Of a DNA stretch of 64,000 nucleotides, positions 1-11,035 are shown piece by piece (positions within the stretch are counted from its first letter, which is position 1; each line of letters starts with the position of its first letter). Source of the DNA: Karalla daura. Lineage: Eukaryota; Chordata; Actinopteri; Chaetodontiformes; Leiognathidae. Both the position numbers and the translations under genes were made by a program. Under the pieces are notes generated by a model, which made no database searches, had not been told where the DNA came from, and saw only the letters and a list, made by a program, of their open reading frames with translations. Location of the stretch: positions 22,824,990 through 22,888,989 of the forward strand of contig CM055191.1 of the NCBI GenBank assembly GCA_029224185.1, given 5' to 3'.

Positions 1-49
1 TACAGAAACACTTTGTGTGCGTGTGTGTGTGTGTGTGTGTGAGGCTCAC

Positions 50-423
50 TTCATAGCAGCATAGTAGAAGGTTCCGAACCAGACCGATGAGGTGACCAGG
101 TGCACGGGGATCAGCACCTTCCCGTACTGCTTGAAGGTCTTCTTGAACCTCTGGACCAGGCCGATGGACCGGTCCTGCAGGGGGTCCACCTCGGCAGCCT
201 CGGGCTGGGCCCGGTCGCCCGGCGGCTCCTCCCGGGGCTCCTGGTGCTTGGGCTGGTGCGCCGCCCTGCTGGCGGCCGACACGGAGAGCCAGCGCGGGGC
301 GCAGCAGCAGCAGCAGTGGCGGGAGCGGAGCGGCTCCGCGAGGGCCGCCGGGGCCGAGCGGGCCGCCGCCGCCAGCCGGCCCGGCGGCCCGCGCATCAGG
401 ATGCGCCGCATCATCATCATCAT
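50..423 (-). CDS. fam210a: FAM210A first coding exon (partial gene)
   Basis: This is the N-terminal exon of a mitochondrial DUF1279 protein; the human orthologue is a mitochondrial membrane protein linked to mitochondrial translation and to muscle and bone mass. The exon encodes 124 codons plus two bases and ends at a GT donor (AA|gtgagc in the minus sense), so the rest lies off the left edge. Residues 1-55 are Arg/Ala-rich with few acidic residues, as expected of a mitochondrial transit peptide. From about residue 80 the start of the DUF1279 core follows (DPLQDRSIGL, then QRFKKTFKQYGKVLIPVHLV), with a hydrophobic stretch at about 104-122. The match to FAM210A rather than FAM210B is clear in DPLQD, YGKVLIPVHL and FGTFYYAA. 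The first five codons are all ATG, so the exact start is ambiguous; the outermost was used. A CAG/CTG run encodes five consecutive Cys (37-41), an oddity. Family assignment is very secure; the transit peptide is inferred. Confidence 0.93.
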
Positions 424-1748
424 CCTCTGCCTCGCGGCCGCTGTGACCTGGAACCGCAGACTAGAGCAAAGAGGGGGGAAAAAAATCAGTTATTTGGTGT
501 ATCATCCCACAACTTATTCATCATCACTTAACATTGATCATTCATTGAACAGTGAACTATCCATTCATTCAGCTGTCTCATACAGTAACTGACTGCTTGA
601 GTCACATCGTCTTCCTCATTTCTCTTCTTCAAGTTAAGTCTGGCCGATGAGGATGATGTTTGGAACAATAAATGGGAGTTTTTGCTTATTCAACACTGAT
701 AGCATGGACTTGCAAGGACAGTAAAATCTGTTATTTACTCATGGTCTATCTAAAACAGTGGGTGACAGTGAGCGCCATCTATCACCTGAGGACTTTCGGA
801 CAGTCTTGCTACTAGCTTGTACTACATCTACGCAGGGAAGTGACCTACCGAGTCGTATCGGGTAAATATTAACGAAACAACATAAACGGATCCCTGCCGC
901 ACCTCCCTGATAAAACATGACCCGATCCCGGCTGATCGCACGGGTTATACGACAGAGGAGGGGCGGTGCTGGATTTACCTGTGCCCTACCGTAAATGCGG
1001 CACCTGGAGCGGAAACGTGCGGATCGATGAGTCCCCCCCCTCACGAACCGACACGGTGTTGCGCGAACCGGCTGACAGGCTCACAAATGCGGCTCAAAAA
1101 CTTCAGTCAGCCCCGCCGGCTCCACCGATCACAGGTCAGCAGTCCCATCAGGAAGTTACCGCATCTACCTTCAAAATAAAACGCGTCACCCGCACGGCGG
1201 GGTAAACTGATTAGGGTAATCTTCTTTCCAAAGAGTTTTGAGCGGCCGAGGCAACAAAAGCAACCGGAGCTCTGTTGGGGTTCCCGAGGAAACCCGTGTC
1301 TAATCCGCAGCGCTAGTTCAACCGTGATCTGGGGTCGAGGTTTAGAAAACGCATCCGGGAGCATGCTGCTAGCTTCACTACCCCGGGCAGGATGACATTG
1401 GACAGCGAGGTCTGGAGGACAAGGAGCGGGCAGTGTGTCCGCGTCTGGTCTGTGGCCAGCTCCGGGTGGAGTTATCTCATTGGAGCAGGCACAGCCTCCT
1501 CTCCACGCTCTGACCTGGGGTGGCCGGTGGGTGCGGGCTCCGGGCTCCCCTGACTCCGAGCAGCAGGCTGCTAACTAGCCGCAGTGCTAACCCACGCAGA
1601 CAGGAGAAGCAGCGGTCTCCAGTGGTGACGCGTACAGTGGGGCCGGGGAGGTGGCGGGGGTTACGGGGGGGGGGCAGACTGTACTTACACTGGCAGTGAT
1701 GTGTAGAGGTCAGGACCAACCCGTACTCTCGAGTCCTGAAGGCCATAC
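424..1748 (-). other. fam210a 5' flank, probable UTR and intron
   Basis: No coding sequence is evident. Read on the minus strand, an acceptor-like site (pyrimidines, then ttccag) ends at 448, which would make 424-447 5' UTR joined to an upstream non-coding exon. The segment at about 840-1400 is CpG-rich and contains no convincing long reading frame. The UTR interpretation is inference and needs transcript data. Confidence 0.35.
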
Positions 1749-1848
1749 AGAGCAGCCTGGCTGAGCTCCGCTCAGACTCCACTTTAGCCGCTGCCGCAGC
1801 TCCGACTGCGTGGACCGCAGCATGTACACCCAGCCGCGGGGCTCTCGT

Positions 1849-1918
1849 GGGAAATGTAGTCCGTGTTGCGCAACCGCGACACTTCCCACGCAGCGAGGCA
1901 CTCCATTTCCCAGAGTGC
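1849..1918. promoter_or_regulatory. Paired ZNF143-like sites, probable fam210a promoter
   Basis: Two elements resemble the ZNF143/THAP11 motif (consensus ACTACAnnTCCCAgAATGC). One is at 1849-1862 in reverse orientation (minus strand GGACTACATTTCCC). The other is at 1900-1918 in forward orientation (actccatttcccagagtgc). They sit about 40 bp apart in a CpG-rich stretch, which is typical of housekeeping and bidirectional promoters. In human, FAM210A is head to head with RNMT; here no RNMT coding exon was recognised on the plus strand. Motif matches are visible; promoter activity is inferred. Confidence 0.5.
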
Positions 1919-1935
1919 GTTGCGCTCAAACAACT

Positions 1936-4900
1936 CTGTGGAGGTTACCCCGTGGTTTGTTTTCCAGTGTGTGTACTGTGTCACTGAAGAGACGACCTTC
2001 AGAGTTGGCGACGTTTAAATACACTGTGGGATAAAAACATGGTCACACACCCTCCACAACACTTCTACTTTACCCTACCGTACATTAAGTCCCACTACCA
2101 CTGCTGCCACTATCACTGCTGCTACTTTACACTGTACTTCATGTAAAGTTCTCACACCACTGCTTTTAATTTAGACTTGTATTTCAACTTTGTATTTGTA
2201 AGTAATGTCGTCTGCCTATCTTCACAAAACTTAGCCAGCTGTCCACTGCACTGCAAGTTATGATGCTGTCCTTCATTTGTAAGCCTTAAAACGGTGTACC
2301 AAGTGAGTAAATGTAAATTCCAATACTGCTGCTACTTTACACTGTACTTCATGTAAAGTTCTCATACCTCCACTGTTACTTATATATATACTCATGATAC
2401 ATTTAAGTTAACAATAAAAAAAATTCACAAGCACCAAATTTCATTCACTGGATGAACACTCTTCATAGCCCAAATACAGAAACGCATCAGGTCATCATTA
2501 ATACACACTTATCATGTGCAATACTCACATTTTACCAGACGAGGGCGCCATGTCCACATTGGTCCATGAACAAGTGCCGTAGTTGGAGGTACAAAGCATG
2601 GGAAGAAGTCAAACGAAGACGCTGGAGAATAGAAAACACACAATCACTGTTTGAAAATGCCATTCAGTTGTTAGGACATTCAAAAATCCTGTGGCCAACC
2701 GCGAGCACTATACCTGGGCCTTCACCTCAGCCCTCGTTGCTGAGAACAAACCACACACACGTTGACAAATTAATTCATGAGCATCCGCAAACTACAATAC
2801 AACTTCAACTGCACTATACACCAGCAGCTATACAAATCTCTATAAAGCCTATTTTTTAAGCTGCAGTGAAGAGCAAATACCCCTGCATGTGCAATTGAGC
2901 ATGGGGCAATGAATGCTGATGCCAAAGAAAAGTATCAGTTTTCATAGGTTCCACTACACCACCTTCGTAATTCTCTGCGGGGAATAAAATGGGTCTCCAA
3001 TCCAATCTCCAATCTCCAAAATTGGCCTACAATCTTTTGATTTTCTCCCGCCCACTTAAAATCACACACCATTACCACAAAACACATAGCTCGGCCTTCC
3101 CCTAGATTCGTGAAGCCCTAACCAATCAATGAGCCAGCTAACCGGACTTTTCTGATTGGATAACATGCTTCAGGAAGGTAACTCCTTCTTTGCTGATGTA
3201 AACTTAATTTTAGAACATAGATGAGAGAAAATGTATTGAATGTTTTGTATCAAATCAGACACAGTATATGAGCATAATTATTCAATACTTATATTGTTTG
3301 GTTCACAATTTTCTAAGACCTTTTCTTAAAACCTGAAGGTTCCCCTCTACAGAAATAATATATAAATTAGTCACGACAGTGCGTGTGGGTTGTTGAGGAT
3401 ATGGTTCCTGCCTCTCGAATGAATGAACGAACATGATGAGGGCGTTGGACGTTGGTCCATTTCAGAATCAGACATAATATTTTACTGTTTTCCTAAGAAT
3501 TTATACATTGATGTGTTCATGGATTATAGTGTCTATACTTGTCTTTAAGATGGAGCAGAAATACATATGTACGCCTTGATCAGGAGGCTGAAAAGGAACA
3601 TGATGTGGAACAAATTATTGCTTTTAGTACTGCATGTACCCATTAATTCAATGCGATGTACAAAGTAAAGCAACAGCAGAGGGGCACTATTCATTCCATA
3701 CATAACATAAACAAAAATATAATTCAACTTGTGTTCATATGTGCTTTACATAGTATTTACGAGATGTTCTTTTCATCTACAGAGCAGTAACCTGCAGGCT
3801 GAAAGTAGTACAATGTGTAACATTTCTATAATTAAGGCGACTGTACAGATGAACCATAGTGCTGCGTTTAGTTCATTTCCAAGAAGACCCTCAAACCACA
3901 GAGTGTCTTTCACTTTATTATGAAGTGGAAAATCTGTGTCAGGCAAGTTTAAATGGAGCATACCGACTCGCCAGGGCAGGGCGCCTATGGAGGCACCTTG
4001 TGATGTCTAGAATAATTGCCTTTCTGTGTTTAGAGATTATGGACACATTTTAAATATATTGAATTAGCATTAGCTAATTATCATAGTTGAAATGTACGCA
4101 GAGTCAATGGATGCTAGGATTGAGATGCAGTTATAGAATAAGTTTTAGATTGAAGTGATTCCATCTGTTAAGGTTTCTATGTCCTTCCCTAATTTGTCCT
4201 GATTGAATTTTTCTATTATTGTAATGAAAGACCTCTGTAATGAGTCGAAGGATAGAAAACACTGAATGTTTCATTGTGCCATGAGTGTCCCCATCTGCAC
4301 GGTGTATGGGGTCACTGAATGGTCGGAGCAGTGTGAAATTGATGTGAATCATATGCTGCGGTCTTCAGAGCCTCTCACGAACTCACTTAAATACCAAAGA
4401 GACTGTCAAGTGGTTAACCAGCTGGAAGTAATGCTGTTCATTCCTGCAGTAGAGACCTGGCGGGTCCTGGGGGAACTAGCAGTTAGAATCTAATAGGGAA
4501 ATCATTTCTATTGGCCCCAGCATATGCGACATATTCTATTGTCCCTAACATATTGGCCGTAGCACTCGGTGATACTACTTGTTTAACATGCTCAACAGAC
4601 TGTTAAACAATATACAAATTAGGTTATTAAACCCTCAGCATTATCTGCGGATTGAGGGGTTTTTTTTTCTAAGTTGTTAAAACCTGTAATAAGTGAATAT
4701 CATCAAATGCCAAATGTTTTCCTGGGTTCCAATAAGCCCTTCAATAAGTCCTCTGTGTCAGTGTTGATGAAACAGCTTTAGAATTCTTGAGATTCTAGTT
4801 TCAAGCATACTCAGGTGGCTCGGTTGCTAAATACATTATCTATGATTTTTATTTATGTGTGTGTGTGTGTCTTCATCCTATGTGAAGTGGAGACAGACAC

Positions 4901-6240
4901 TAGCAGACCCCACCACACCGTAAAGGTACAAAGCTGGTAAAAGGACGAACGGATGCACATTTTATCTTGTATCTCATAGTTGGGTTGGTATTTTATGAAT
5001 CGGATGAATTAAGATCAATTATCAACTGCTGTTTGTCTTCATTTGCATCTAAAGGCACTAACGTTCAGTTGGTTGCCAGCTTGTCTCTGCCCTTGTGTTG
5101 TTTCTTTGCAAAAGTCACTTCACATTCCTTGCAGCTGCATCATCCCCTCTTAGTATAGAAATTAATTATTGCTTATCTGTCGCGGCCGTAAAGGTTAATT
5201 TGCCACTTATCTCCTCTTCGGTGGAACATGCATGCACGCACAGGCACAGGCACAGGCACACACACACACACACAGGTGGACTTGTGCAAAACTTTGGTCA
5301 CATTAAGCAGCCTCAGAAGTCTCTTCACTTGCACCATTCCAAAAAGTAGAAAATCCAATTTTGGTCAGACAAGACAAAGCAGGCATGGAGGCAACGCAAG
5401 CAACATCTTTTCTAGCCATGTGATTAGTACATGTAAAATAAGGACACATTCCTAAAAATGTAATTTTGGATCCTGGTTTAAAGTGGTTCAGTTTTGCCTG
5501 TCAAAGTCTCATAACGAGCATTACTTAGTTGGTAAATCGCTTCATGTCTTCCCGGGCTCCAGAACAACCTTGTCAAGTCTGAGAATACAACCCTGATGAC
5601 GGGCTCAGGGTTGTTTTCTCGGAATGCCTGCTTTGACGGGAATGTGGTTATGACACATTAATAAGTGAATGCCTGTAGTACAGTCTGGGGGCAACAAGTT
5701 TCAAAGAAACTGAGAGCACAAGAATTGTAGGCTTCAGGGTGTTTGGAACTTGACCCATACTAGGAAGTAAAAGTCTTTGATTTAAAACCTGCTGCTCACA
5801 AGCCTCAAGCTGTGTAAATACAACAATAAATCACTTCAGAGTCTCATTGCGATCCACTCAGCACTGACCAATGTCTGAACGAAAGCTGACATACGTACAC
5901 ACTGGAAAATGAAACATGATTTGGTCGATCATGTGGTCTTAATGGTCCTGGAACAAACTGAGCTTCATCACTACGTCAGTTTTCCCAGCTTCTGGTTCTG
6001 ATCCCACGCCTAGAATAAGAACCTGGGGATGGATGGGTGAATCTTTAGATTGATGAATGTATGGTTGAATGGACGACAGGCACATAGTGAGTGTTTGCGG
6101 CGTTTCATGGGAGCTTTGGGCCCAGCAGTCAGGCTGTCACCGTTGTACACGACTGTGTGCTCTTCCTTTTCCTTCCTCCGAAGGCAATTGATGGAAAATG
6201 TCAAATCATTAGATCAGTGCTGCTTGAAGTAAAAAAAAAA
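1936..6240. other. Intergenic, AT-rich, no gene seen
   Basis: Only short frames without recognisable domains are present. The stretch holds a 40-bp exact direct repeat (2115-2154 and 2325-2364), a short TG run near 4856 and a CA run near 5258. No exon with convincing splice sites and a known protein match was found. Confidence 0.6.
2115..2364 (+). repeat. Direct repeat, 40 bp, two copies 210 bp apart
   Basis: The 40 bases at 2115-2154 recur at 2325-2364 without a mismatch (both begin actgctgctactttacactg). The intervening 170 bp is unique and contains a related shorter run (ctactttaccctacc) just upstream. It could be a remnant of a local duplication or of an interspersed teleost repeat. Confidence 0.85.
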
Positions 6241-6289
6241 AAAGGGGGGAGAAAACATCGACTTACATAGTTTGTCGTCCGCATTTTTC

Positions 6290-6860
6290 CAGTTTTGTCG
6301 TTTCATCTCGCCCTGACTTTGTTACTAAGCAGCAGCAGCATCGGCGGCGGCTGTTTCTAACGAGCGCCGGCCCGGCAGGGAGCGGGCTGCAGCCACGCCA
6401 ACCGAGAGAGACGGGCCACGGCGCAGGCGCTCGGCATGATGCGTGCCGCTTTTGCACAAATCTTTTTGTTTCGCCCAGTTTGTTTGCATTTTCCCTCCGA
6501 TCCTCTATGCCAGCAATAACGTCACAGAGGCGTGAGGAAGCTGCTCGCACCTACGCCCCCTGCAGTCTCTACCATGCTCAGTGGACGCTTGTGACATGGC
6601 CGCAGGTTGCTCCAGGTGACTAAAGCAGATCGGGATTAGAGAGAGGGTTCACTTGTGGTTTGTATTTCACCCATCCTGCCACTGTGACACAATCACGGCA
6701 ATCACGAGAGCACTTCAGTAGTGGCCGACAGGTACTATCGTCCTGGTTTGTCGCAGAGCAGCCCATGCACGGGCACGCCATGAGGCGGGATATCACCTTG
6801 GCAGACGCGCGCCCTCCGTGTGCGCGGGCGGAAGGCACTTCAATGGCGTCCCGTTAACCT
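6290..6860. other. CpG-rich patch of unknown role
   Basis: The first part of the segment (about 6300-6560) is clearly richer in CpG than its AT-rich surroundings, with CGG/GCC-rich sequence around 6340-6430. It also has a CRE half-like ataacgtcaca near 6515. Frames here resemble no protein I know. It could be an orphan CpG island, an unannotated non-coding promoter, or a GC-rich transposon fragment. Confidence 0.35.
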
Positions 6861-8380
6861 CGGTGAGCGCCAAAGTTTTCATTGCAAAGTTAGCGGTTAA
6901 AACGAGAACCATGTAGTCATCATAATGATTCCTGATCGTTCATGCTTTGGGGCAGAGCAACAGTGAGGCAATTATGTCCCATTTTATGGGTTAAATGAAG
7001 TCATGATGGAGTCATGGAAATAACGCAGCGCTCTCACTAATTTAAAGGGCAAATATAAATATCTGTCCCCGACTAACAGGAGTGACTGCATCTTGTGAAA
7101 TTGAAAATAAAAGCTCAAATGCACTCATCTTAAAAATAAATGCTTGTTCAACAAAAACCCTTTATATATGCTTACTGAAAAAAATGTGACTATGAATAAT
7201 AAACTTGCTGTATCACAGTCATAAATCTAATCAAGCATGTTGCAGATTTGCGCTCCATGGAATGTAATGTAATGTACATGTGCACTTTATATGGCGACTA
7301 TAGCAAGTGCATATAAATCAGGCCTACAAAAGCATGCAATGAGTGGAATGCCTCGTGATGTGAGCATGATTACTGTTTTTTCACACCAGAAAATCTGCTA
7401 AACATCATGGGAGCATAGTTTTCATTTCATGTTTATTAACTTCTCATGCCAGCTGAAGGCAGATGCGGCGTCTCACAATGTCCTGTGAAAGTGCGACTCA
7501 AAGCCTCCTTGTTTCCGCTGCGGCCTCATATTTAGTCTCACAAGAGACATAATGCGTGACAGCAATTTAGAGGGTGAACACGTTTTTCTGTGCCTCTGGA
7601 TCGAGTCGTGAACCTGGCTCACTGGTGTATCTGATATCATCATTAATGTCAAGGTTTCGCAAGGCTGTTGCTCCATGAGGCTTTATAGTTAAGGTGAGTT
7701 TGTTAAACTCAGCTTGATGTATAGTAGAGACCGTAGCGGAGATGGAGACCAGGAAGGATTGGACCTGTGAACGTTAGTGGGGTTCAGGGGTGCTCTGTTC
7801 AGGACCAACTTCTGTTAGAATATGTATTATTTATATGTACGTGTACATGGGTGCACACTTTCGTATGTGCATCCGTGCGTGCGTGCGTGAATGCGTGCAT
7901 GCGTGCATGCACGCACGCAAAGGAGTATGAGAGTATATCCTTGTAATCTGAATCAGAGGAGGAATCAGATTGGTCAACTAGAAGCTTCACCTGAACAGAG
8001 GCACAGTGTTTGGCAGAGAGAGGGCAGTGATGTTTAGGTCACGCTCGCACGACACAATTACATCTTCACTTAAATTCATTCATTTTTCATCCATCCATTC
8101 ATTTTTCATCCATCCAGTCATTTTTCATTCATTTCTTATATGGATGAGGAATAGAATGTTCTAGGTTCCCTTTATATAAGCCTTACTAGTTTTTAGCATT
8201 TAGCACAAAAGTACTTATGACATAAGTCATGTCATGTCATGTCACCTCACGCTGTATCTATGTTAATATCGGACTTGCTCTGGTAGGATATCAGTCATGC
8301 TGCACCAGTTTAGTCTGGTATATTTCAACAGATGAAAAGTATTGTGCTACCTTTTTTCCGAAACTACATTTTGATTTGAA
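6861..8380. other. Intergenic, nothing recognised
   Basis: AT-rich sequence with a purine/pyrimidine alternating patch (tgcgtgcatgc type) near 7870-7920 and tcatttttcatccatcc tandem units near 8080-8130. No gene features are supported. Confidence 0.6.
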
Positions 8381-8384
8381 GGTT

Positions 8385-8680
8385 CAGTGTGGGCCACATG
8401 GCATGGCAGTGGCTGAAGGTTGTGGTTTCCTGCCCCGCTCTCAGCCATTTCTGTGTGGAGTGAGCATGTCCTCCCTGTGTGTGCTGCTCTTCTCCGAGCA
8501 CTCCGGAGTCCAAATTCCACAGTCATTCTCAGATCATCTAAATGGTCCCGAGGTGAGAGTGAATGGTGTGTGTGTGTGTGTGTGTATCCGGTGATAAACC
8601 CACCTGATACAGTAGGCCCCAGTAGACACCAGTGGGCATGAAGTAGACAAGGTAATTGGTGGATGGATCCACGGGTCAAT
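8385..8680 (+). mobile_element. Teleost SINE-like interspersed repeat, decayed
   Basis: The sequence follows the layout of a very common fish interspersed repeat: a gtgtggagtgagcatgtcctcc block, then ctccgagcactccgga, an internal gtgagagtgaatggtgtgtg run that has grown into (GT)n, and a terminal ggtggatggatcc segment. Divergence is high and the copy looks old. The class (SINE or non-autonomous fragment) is an inference from remembered consensus; a repeat-library search would decide. Confidence 0.5.
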
Positions 8681-10840
8681 GTGTAGGAGTTAGCAACAGC
8701 ATATTAATGTCAATTGCATCATCCTTCGCTTCGGTGTCCCACTCCATGCTACTGTTGAAACCATGAGATCACCCACTCTAACAGTTTCTGACAATTTCTA
8801 CACAATTTCTGCACATCAAACGTGATGGACGCGAATTGAGTAGTATGTTATGACATACAAATTTAAATCAGGCAGCACCAGGCTTGTAATAGTTTTTGAT
8901 TTTTGTGTTGACATTTTCCCCCCTCTAATTCAGTTAGTTTTTTTCAGTTCTTAGAGTAGGTTTGCTAGTTACTATTAGTTTTGTCTCTTTGCTTAGTTAA
9001 TATTAGTTTTCTCAGATGCTCTTTAGTTGAGTTTTTCTTAGTTTTAGTACTAGTTTTAGTTTTCCATACTTTGTCAGGTGCATGATTCAAAAGATCAGAG
9101 TCAGTATTGTGAAATAAATCTCAAAAGAAACCACGGTAGTAGAAAAAACGAGAAGTAAATAGATAAACAAACCGTGAAGTGCTGTATGGCGCCTCCAGCT
9201 CACCAAAAATTGCTCGAGCGAAATAAATTGATTTCACATCTGTCCGACACTGGCAAAGATGAAAATGGAGGGAGTTTTAGCCACGATTATATGTGTCAGT
9301 TAGTTTTGTAAACACACAACACAGTTCACCTCGGTTTTTATGTTTCCTTTCGATGATAGTTTTTATATAGTTTCCAGTTAACGAATATGCTTTTTCAGTT
9401 CTAGCTTTTGCTGTTCAGTTCAGTTTTATTAATGATAACAACCTCGGGCGGCACGAATGACGCGAATGGAGCATCGGGAGCGCCTAGGACGACGTGAAGG
9501 AAGCGTGCGTGCCGAAAGAGGTTGGAAAAACATCCAATCAGGGGCGAGAAATGAGCGCCATTTCCAGGCATCAAGCGCGGCATGTGTCACGCACGTTATA
9601 AGCGCCATGCGCATCAAGTGCGGATGAGGCGTTTCTTCCGAAATGATCTAGTGGCGAGATGCAAGCGTTTCAAGCATCTTTTTGTGTGTTTGGTGTGGAC
9701 ATCCCATTAGCTAACGCAAGCACAGCAATTTCTTTTCTCAGGCAATTACACACAAATGAAGACATAATCGTGACCAATCCTATATCCCAGATCTTTAGCC
9801 GGATGCTCGATTTGTTGAATAATAAGAATCAGCAGGCAACAACCCTGGAATTGGCATTTGCATTGCATCGTGGGTGGTGAACAATGCGTTAGCTCTATTT
9901 CATTCAAGTTATGAGAGATAAATTTCGGCTGCTTATAAAACACATACCACCGATGCTGACTCTGAACTCATTCCCACACCGAGAGCAGGGCGCACTAGCA
10001 GGGCACATTAGCCTCTTCTCGTCCACCGCGGACCACGGCTCAGTGTCACACACCGGCAAAACTACACTACACTGTATAAAAAAGAAAACAGTTTTGACAA
10101 TATTTTGCTTAGCTCCCACTTAATTAAAGCCCTCAGTGAACTCATACCTGCTATCCATGCACAATGACTTGTGTCTCCACACCATTAAAGTCTAAACAGT
10201 GTGAACAGTGAAACTGTTCACACTTTCCTCATGCTTCAATGCTTTAATTACAAGGAAAAGAGATGCAGTGTGTGAACACAACTAACTGCTCTCTGGTTTC
10301 TCTGTTTTCCCACGTCCTGGTCCTCTCCACTCTTCCTCTCGCTGCCAGTGCCGAGCATTTGGAGGCTGCACCTTTTAGGGCTTTCCAATGTCCACAGAAA
10401 TTCGGCATAAATAGAGAGGTAAACATTTGCAATGGTTGTCGAATTGAGTGGCCTGTCTCTCAGCAACATGCGGGGAATATCATGCTCATCTGAGTGATGC
10501 GTAAAGGATCTTTCCCGCTTAGAGCCTCTTGGTTGTGGACGTCACATGCGAGAAAGAAGTTTGCCTCCTTTGTTCCGGCAGAATCTTTTGTTCCTGTCCT
10601 TGTGACCGGTTTCAACCATCTCCGTCTGTCAGCCCATGGTATTTACATGATGAGAGTCATGCAGTTGCTCTTTAAAGCCCTCAGACGCTGTCTACTCATC
10701 AATAGCTTGTGACCACCTGAAGGCAGATCGTAGGTCACGGTAATTCATGAACATGGACTGTATAAACACACACATCATGCCACTGGGTAAGCCGCGCTGC
10801 GAGGGTTGTGTAAAGCTCTGGGCTTTGAAAGATGAATTGG
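8681..10840. other. Intergenic, T-rich tract and CpG-rich patch
   Basis: About 8930-9070 is a repetitive ttagttt-rich tract. About 9440-9640 is a short CpG-rich patch with no recognised protein. A perfect 12-bp-stem inverted repeat lies at 10198-10224. No exon is supported. Confidence 0.5.
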
Positions 10841-10846
10841 TTGTTT

Positions 10847-11035
10847 CCCATACCCTTGAAATGTTGACTTTCAGGGATGCAGTCCCTATCTGGGGTCATC
10901 AGGAGAAAGCTGGAGCGCCTAAAGCAAGCTTGTCCTCAACCTCAGCGCTCAGTGCTCCTTCAGTCCTTCAGTCCACATTTATATCCAGAATAAAAGTGTT
11001 CATTCAGATGGGCTATTTTGGCCAGGTGGCACTGT
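10847..11035 (+). repeat. Unclassified interspersed repeat, copy A
   Basis: This segment shares an ordered series of blocks with 13335-13520: a gactttcagggatgcagtcc block, a ggggtcatcaggagaaagctgg block, cctaaagcaagct, and a final ggctattttggccaggtggc block. The two copies are in the same orientation about 2.5 kb apart and are diverged, with small indels. Neither encodes a recognisable protein. Confidence 0.7.

Noticed and set aside
2537..2550. Second CTCF site
   Set aside because: It matches only 12 of 14 consensus positions, with mismatches in the core.
10199..10223. Glucocorticoid/androgen response element
   Set aside because: The GAACA and TGTTC half sites are separated by seven bases instead of the required three.
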